Shown here piece by piece: positions 15,265 to 17,613 of a stretch of DNA of 17,613 nt. The notes below the pieces were generated by a model, which was given only the letters and a program-made list of their open reading frames with translations, searched no databases and had not been told where the DNA came from. Each line of letters opens with the position of its first letter. The first letter of the stretch is position 1. This DNA is from an uncultured Acetatifactor sp. (GTDB lineage: Bacteria; Bacillota; Clostridia; Lachnospirales; Lachnospiraceae): positions 1 to 17,613 of the forward strand of contig CAJUJU010000070.1 of assembly GCA_910586835.1 (NCBI GenBank), written 5' to 3'. The position numbers and the translations under genes are program-made.

Positions 15265-15783
15265 TTACTCCCGGTAAGACAGCCGGATCCGATCCGCGAT
15301 CAGGGCGATAAATTCCGAATTGGTAGGCTTCCCTTTCCCGGTGTCGATGGTATAACCGAACAGCGCGTCCAAGGTTTCCATCCTTCCCCGGCTCCACGCC
15401 ACCTCAATGGCATGTCGGATGGCTCTCTCCACCCGGCTGGGCGTCGTCTGAAAACGCTTTGCAATGGTTGGGTACAGAATCTTGGTGATGGAGCTGATCA
15501 TCCCGGGATCCTCCACCGACATCATGATCGCCTCCCTCAGATACTGATATCCCTTTATGTGCGCCGGCACACCGATTTCATGGATCATATCTGTCACATC
15601 CTGCTCCAGATCCCTGACGGCCTCCTTCTGTTTCGGCTCCTCCTGTCCCGCACGGTTGCCGTCGTTCTTTGTGGATGGCACCGTGATCATGATCTGAAAT
15701 TCCTTGTCTCCGTTCATCAGATCTCCCAGAATTTTGTAAATTCTTTCATTATCCTTCGCCGCAGTGATATTCAATTGCTCCAT
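15265..15783 (-). CDS. Spo0A-like transcription factor lacking a complete receiver domain
   Basis: This 172-aa protein has residues ~61-172 clearly homologous to the Spo0A DNA-binding effector domain: HEIGVPAHIKGYQYLREAI, then SITKILYPTIAKRF, the recognition-helix region SRVERAIRHAIEVAW (116-130) and KPTNSEFIALIADRIRL. Spo0A is normally ~265 aa with an N-terminal phospho-receiver. Here the phospho-acceptor aspartate and switch residues are absent. Residues 1-35 resemble the first strand, helix and second strand of the Spo0A receiver, followed by a charged linker (~38-60). The gene is not a fragment: ATG at 15783 has GGAGGT seven bases upstream, and its own promoter is visible. It probably binds DNA without phosphorelay control; its targets are unknown. 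The true spo0A should lie elsewhere. Confidence 0.9.
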   Translation of the reverse strand: MEQLNITAAKDNERIYKILGDLMNGDKEFQIMITVPSTKNDGNRAGQEEPKQKEAVRDLEQDVTDMIHEIGVPAHIKGYQYLREAIMMSVEDPGMISSITKILYPTIAKRFQTTPSRVERAIRHAIEVAWSRGRMETLDALFGYTIDTGKGKPTNSEFIALIADRIRLSYRE

Positions 15784-15833
15784 GAAATTACCTCCATATT
15801 CAGAAAAGACTAAAATTCGTACTTTTTCTATAT

Positions 15834-15863
15834 ATTATAAAGGAAAAAGCTACTGAACAGCAA
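15834..15863 (-). promoter_or_regulatory. Promoter of the Spo0A-like gene
   Basis: A perfect TATAAT (15834-15839, minus strand) is preceded at 18 bp by TTGCTG (15858-15863). This gives a leader of about 45-50 nt before the ATG at 15783. The weak -35 suggests activation or modest basal expression. Confidence 0.6.
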
Positions 15864-15915
15864 CTCGAAGTCATCGCGGTTTTCTGCGCTGTCGTGTCAA
15901 TTTCAACGGTAAAAC

Positions 15916-15985
15916 GATATTCAATAACAATATCTTACATACTTTTTGTTGTTTTTCAGACAATTTTGTCATATATTGACACAAT
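15916..15985. promoter_or_regulatory. Dyad-rich divergent regulatory region between the Spo0A-like gene and holA
   Basis: The 305-bp gap 15784-16088 contains no gene. Its AT-rich middle carries several inverted repeats: GATATT/AATATC (15916-15921, 15929-15934), GACAA-TT-TTGTC (15959-15970), TGTCA-TATAT-TGACA (15967-15981) and ATTG-ACA-CAAT (15975-15985). TTGTC is half of the classical 0A box TTGTCGAA, but no full box is present. They lie upstream of both divergent promoters. A regulator-binding role is inference. Confidence 0.4.
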
Positions 15986-16011
15986 TTATATGGACGAATG
16001 GTTCTGAAAAC

Positions 16012-16040
16012 TTGACAAGCCCCTCAAAGAAGGGCAAAAT
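16012..16040 (+). promoter_or_regulatory. Promoter of holA
   Basis: TTGACA (16012-16017) is followed at 17 bp by CAAAAT (16035-16040), four of six -10 bases. It lies about 50 bp before the holA ATG. A second TTGACA at 15976 lacks a matching -10. Confidence 0.65.
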
Positions 16041-16088
16041 AAATACAGAAAAGTATTTACAATTCGGTTTCGGAGGGACGATTCGCAG

Positions 16089-17063
16089 ATGAAACAGATC
16101 ACTGAGGACATTAAAAAGAACAGCCTGAGACAGATTTACCTGCTCTACGGCGAGGAGCGCTATCTTCGCAGACAGTATAAGGAAAAGCTGCGCGCCGCCC
16201 TCTGCGCGGGGGACGATGCGATGAACACCCACTTCTATGAGGGAAAGGATGTCCCTGTGGGCGAAATCATCGACCTGGCGGAAACCCTGCCCTTTCTCGC
16301 AGAACGAAGAGTTATCTTTATCACGGACAGCGGCCTGTTCAAATCCGGCGGAGAAAAGCTGGCGGAATATCTGACCGCCCCCAACGAATCTACTTTTTTC
16401 GTATTTACGGAAAGCGAAATCGACAAGCGCAGCAAGCTCTACAAGACAGTACAGTCCAAAGGCTATGCCGTGGATTTCGCCGCCCAGGACGAAAAGACGC
16501 TGAAACGCTGGGTTGCGGGCACCCTGGCCAAGGACGGAAAAAAAGTGACGGAAAATACGGTGCAGCTGATTCTCACAAAGACAGGCACCGATATGGATAA
16601 TATACAGTCCGAGCTGGAAAAGCTGGTGAGCTACTGCATGGACCGGGAAGTCATCACTGACGAAGATGTGGAGACCGTCTGTACCACCCGGGTCAGCAGC
16701 CGCATTTTCGACATGATAAACGCCATTGCGGACAAAAAACAAAAGACGGCCCTGGAGCTCTATTATGATCTGTTGGCCCTGAAGGAACCTCCCATGCGGA
16801 TTCTCTTCCTCATCGCCAGACAATGCAATATGCTGCTGCAGGCAAAGGAATTAAAAGCCGCAGGCCACGACAACCGCACCATCGGCGCCAAAATAGGAGT
16901 GCCGCCCTTCGTGGTTCAAAAGGTGCTGAACCAGGCGTCAAAATTCAAAACCTCCGTCCTCCGCAATGCCGTGCTGCAATGCGTGGAGGCGGAGGAAGCC
17001 GTCAAGACCGGACGAATGAATGACCGGATGAGCGTGGAAATCCTGATCCTGTCAGTTCTTTGA
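16089..17063 (+). CDS. holA: DNA polymerase III delta subunit
   Basis: This 324-aa clamp-loader subunit opens the beta sliding clamp during replication. It begins MKQITEDIKKNSLRQIYLLYGEE, the family's characteristic YLLYGEE... opening. It continues with TLPFLAERRVIFI and SELEKLVSYC, a C-terminal helical collar domain (PPMRILFLIARQCNMLLQ), and GVPPFVVQKVLNQA. Length is close to other Firmicute HolA proteins. ATG at 16089 is preceded by GGAGGG at 16072-16077, a rather long spacing of 11 bases. It stands alone, divergent from the Spo0A-like gene. Its last codons form one arm of a strong hairpin, and a terminator follows. Confidence 0.94.
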   Translation: MKQITEDIKKNSLRQIYLLYGEERYLRRQYKEKLRAALCAGDDAMNTHFYEGKDVPVGEIIDLAETLPFLAERRVIFITDSGLFKSGGEKLAEYLTAPNESTFFVFTESEIDKRSKLYKTVQSKGYAVDFAAQDEKTLKRWVAGTLAKDGKKVTENTVQLILTKTGTDMDNIQSELEKLVSYCMDREVITDEDVETVCTTRVSSRIFDMINAIADKKQKTALELYYDLLALKEPPMRILFLIARQCNMLLQAKELKAAGHDNRTIGAKIGVPPFVVQKVLNQASKFKTSVLRNAVLQCVEAEEAVKTGRMNDRMSVEILILSVL

Positions 17064-17074
17064 CAGGATCGGGA
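17041..17074 (+). other. 14-bp hairpin spanning the holA stop codon
   Basis: Arms 17041-17054 and 17061-17074 pair over 14 positions with one G-T wobble around a 6-nt loop. The core is GATCCTGTCA with its exact complement, and the TGA stop begins the second arm. No U-tract follows, so it is probably an mRNA 3'-stability or termination-efficiency element rather than a terminator. Confidence 0.6.
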
Positions 17075-17113
17075 AATTCTGCAGCCCTGTCTTACATAGA
17101 CAATCATAAAAAG

Positions 17114-17153
17114 AAATAGCATCCCAACCGTCCAAGGTCAGATGCTATTTTTT
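17114..17153. terminator. Terminator of holA, likely also serving the tRNA cluster
   Basis: AAATAGCATC (17114-17123) and GATGCTATTT (17141-17150) form a perfect 10-bp stem with a 17-nt loop, followed by TTTTTT on the plus strand. On the minus strand the same stem is followed by TTTCTTTTT. It can therefore also end tRNA transcripts coming from the right. Confidence 0.85.
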
Positions 17154-17178
17154 GTACTATTAATTTAACTGAATGTAA

Positions 17179-17198
17179 ATCGGAACTTCGCGTCCGAT
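17179..17198 (-). other. Small hairpin downstream of tRNA-Lys
   Basis: ATCGGA and TCCGAT form a 6-bp perfect stem with an 8-nt loop about 40 bp past the tRNA-Lys 3' end. It may help end or process the tRNA transcript. The rest of 17154-17238 shows nothing else recognisable. Confidence 0.35.
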
Positions 17199-17238
17199 CC
17201 GCTTTCTAACATTTTCTCGTTAAAAAGCTTACTCTTAA

Positions 17239-17311
17239 TGAGACATGGGGGATTCGAACCCCCGACACCTTGATTAAAAGTCAAGTGCTCTACCTACTGA
17301 GCTAATATCCC
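17239..17311 (-). tRNA. tRNA-Lys (anticodon TTT)
   Basis: The 73-nt cloverleaf has acceptor GGGATAT pairing ATGTCTC (two G-T wobbles, pairs 2-71 and 5-68). The D stem is GCTC/GAGC, the anticodon stem CTTGA/TCAAG with loop CTTTTAA, and the T arm GGGGG-TTCGAAT-CCCCC. The discriminator is A, followed by TTA, so CCA is added after transcription. It is the last gene of the minus-strand tRNA cluster. Confidence 0.95.
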
Positions 17312-17333
17312 AGACCAAAAACAAAAAACCGAG

Positions 17334-17405
17334 CAGGGCCAGCTGGATTCGAACCAGCGTCTGCAGCAGTCAAAGTGCTGTGCCTTACCGCTTGGCGATG
17401 GCCCT
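17334..17405 (-). tRNA. tRNA-Gln (anticodon TTG) with A1-U72 pair
   Basis: The 72-nt cloverleaf has acceptor AGGGCCA/TGGCCCT fully paired, D stem GCC/GGC, anticodon stem CAGCA/TGCTG with loop CTTTGAC, T stem GCTGG/CCAGC and discriminator G. CCA is not encoded. Position 1 is A and 72 is T, the reverse of the usual U1-A72 of bacterial tRNA-Gln. Confidence 0.95.
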
Positions 17406-17426
17406 GTGTTCGATACCAGGCCTGTC

Positions 17427-17443
17427 GGTGCATCAGATGCACC
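17427..17443. other. Compact hairpin downstream of tRNA-Gln 5' end (His-Gln spacer)
   Basis: GGTGCATC and GATGCACC are perfect complements around a single base, effectively a 7-bp stem with a 3-nt loop. It lies in the 128-bp spacer between tRNA-His and tRNA-Gln and is a candidate processing structure. Confidence 0.4.
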
Positions 17444-17496
17444 ACACTTCATCACAGCCCAAGCCCTGCATGATAATGCACTGTAATGAAGAAATC

Positions 17497-17528
17497 CCCG
17501 TTCAGACATCCTGGGATGCATGAACGGG
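17497..17528. other. Two-tier hairpin downstream of tRNA-His
   Basis: CCCGTTCA/TGAACGGG (8 bp) encloses a second paired tier CATCC/GGATG. It starts five bases past the tRNA-His 3' end on the minus strand. GATTTCTTC follows it, a weak U-run. It could be a partial terminator or an RNase P/Z processing landmark. Confidence 0.45.
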
Positions 17529-17533
17529 ATCCG

Positions 17534-17608
17534 GGTGGATAAAGGGATTCGAACCCTTGGCCTCCAGAGCCACAATCTGGCGCGCTAACCAACTGCGCTA
17601 TACCCACC
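17534..17608 (-). tRNA. tRNA-His (anticodon GTG)
   Basis: The acceptor is GTGGGTA/TATCCAC with one G-T wobble, plus the extra G at -1 pairing with C73 that marks tRNA-His. The D stem is GCGC/GCGC, the anticodon stem CCAGA/TCTGG with loop TTGTGGC, and the T stem AAGGG/CCCTT. CCA is not encoded. The promoter must lie beyond the right edge, so the cluster may extend further. Confidence 0.95.
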
Positions 17609-17613
17609 ATATC

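Noticed and set aside
15809..15825. A sigma-H-type promoter (GAATT element) for the Spo0A-like gene
   Set aside because: The GAAT core lacks the purine three bases before it and no AGGA-type -35 lies 11-12 bp upstream; the TATAAT at 15834 explains transcription better.
15976..15981. A second TTGACA upstream of holA as a promoter
   Set aside because: No -10-like hexamer lies 16-18 bp downstream; the hexamer is part of the dyad TGTCA-TATAT-TGACA.

Overview
The window is chromosomal housekeeping DNA from a Firmicute of class Clostridia, most likely a Lachnospiraceae species. The grounds are moderately high GC in the genes with AT-rich promoters, strong AGGAGG-type ribosome binding sites, near-consensus TTGACA/TATAAT promoters, Bacillus-type SOS boxes (GAAC-N4-GTTC), and the gene set: RemA, RNase Y, YicC/YloC, RqcH, a Spo0A effector domain, and pgsA-cinA-recA synteny. 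The genus assignment is inference. I see no phage, insertion sequence, integrase or CRISPR array, and no gene looks broken.

Layout, left to right. Positions 1-8143 are all on the minus strand. Reading in the direction of transcription, a near-consensus promoter (8226-8254) drives yicC - remA - gmk - rpoZ - rimO - pgsA - cinA. The gaps are short, with ATGA-type and 8-bp overlaps. recA follows after a 358-bp gap with its own promoter and two LexA/SOS boxes; recX lies behind it. RNase Y (rny), cut off by the window edge, has a separate promoter. Positions 8285-10123 (+) carry rqcH, the ribosome quality-control factor, divergent from yicC. It ends in a bidirectional terminator shared with recJ.

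Positions 10153-15131 (minus) form a second operon, glgA - MurJ/SpoVB-type flippase - recJ, with a promoter at 15201-15229. Upstream, at 15265-15783 (minus), is the most unusual gene: a 172-aa Spo0A-like protein that keeps the DNA-binding effector domain but has no functional receiver domain. Its first ~35 residues align without gaps to the start of the Spo0A receiver, suggesting an internal deletion. A 305-bp dyad-rich intergenic region separates it from the divergent holA (DNA polymerase III delta subunit, +). The right end holds a minus-strand tRNA cluster (His-GTG, Gln-TTG, Lys-TTT), none with an encoded CCA end. The tRNA-Gln has an A1-U72 pair where the family normally has U1-A72.

Functional themes are DNA repair (recA, recX, recJ, cinA), replication (holA), RNA turnover and translation (rny, yicC, rpoZ, rimO, rqcH, tRNAs), envelope synthesis (pgsA, flippase), and developmental or matrix-type regulation (remA, Spo0A-like). 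The best candidate for something undescribed is the receiver-less Spo0A paralogue with its dyad-rich control region. Smaller oddities are hairpins built around stop codons (recA, rqcH/recJ, holA) and the tRNA-Gln identity pair.
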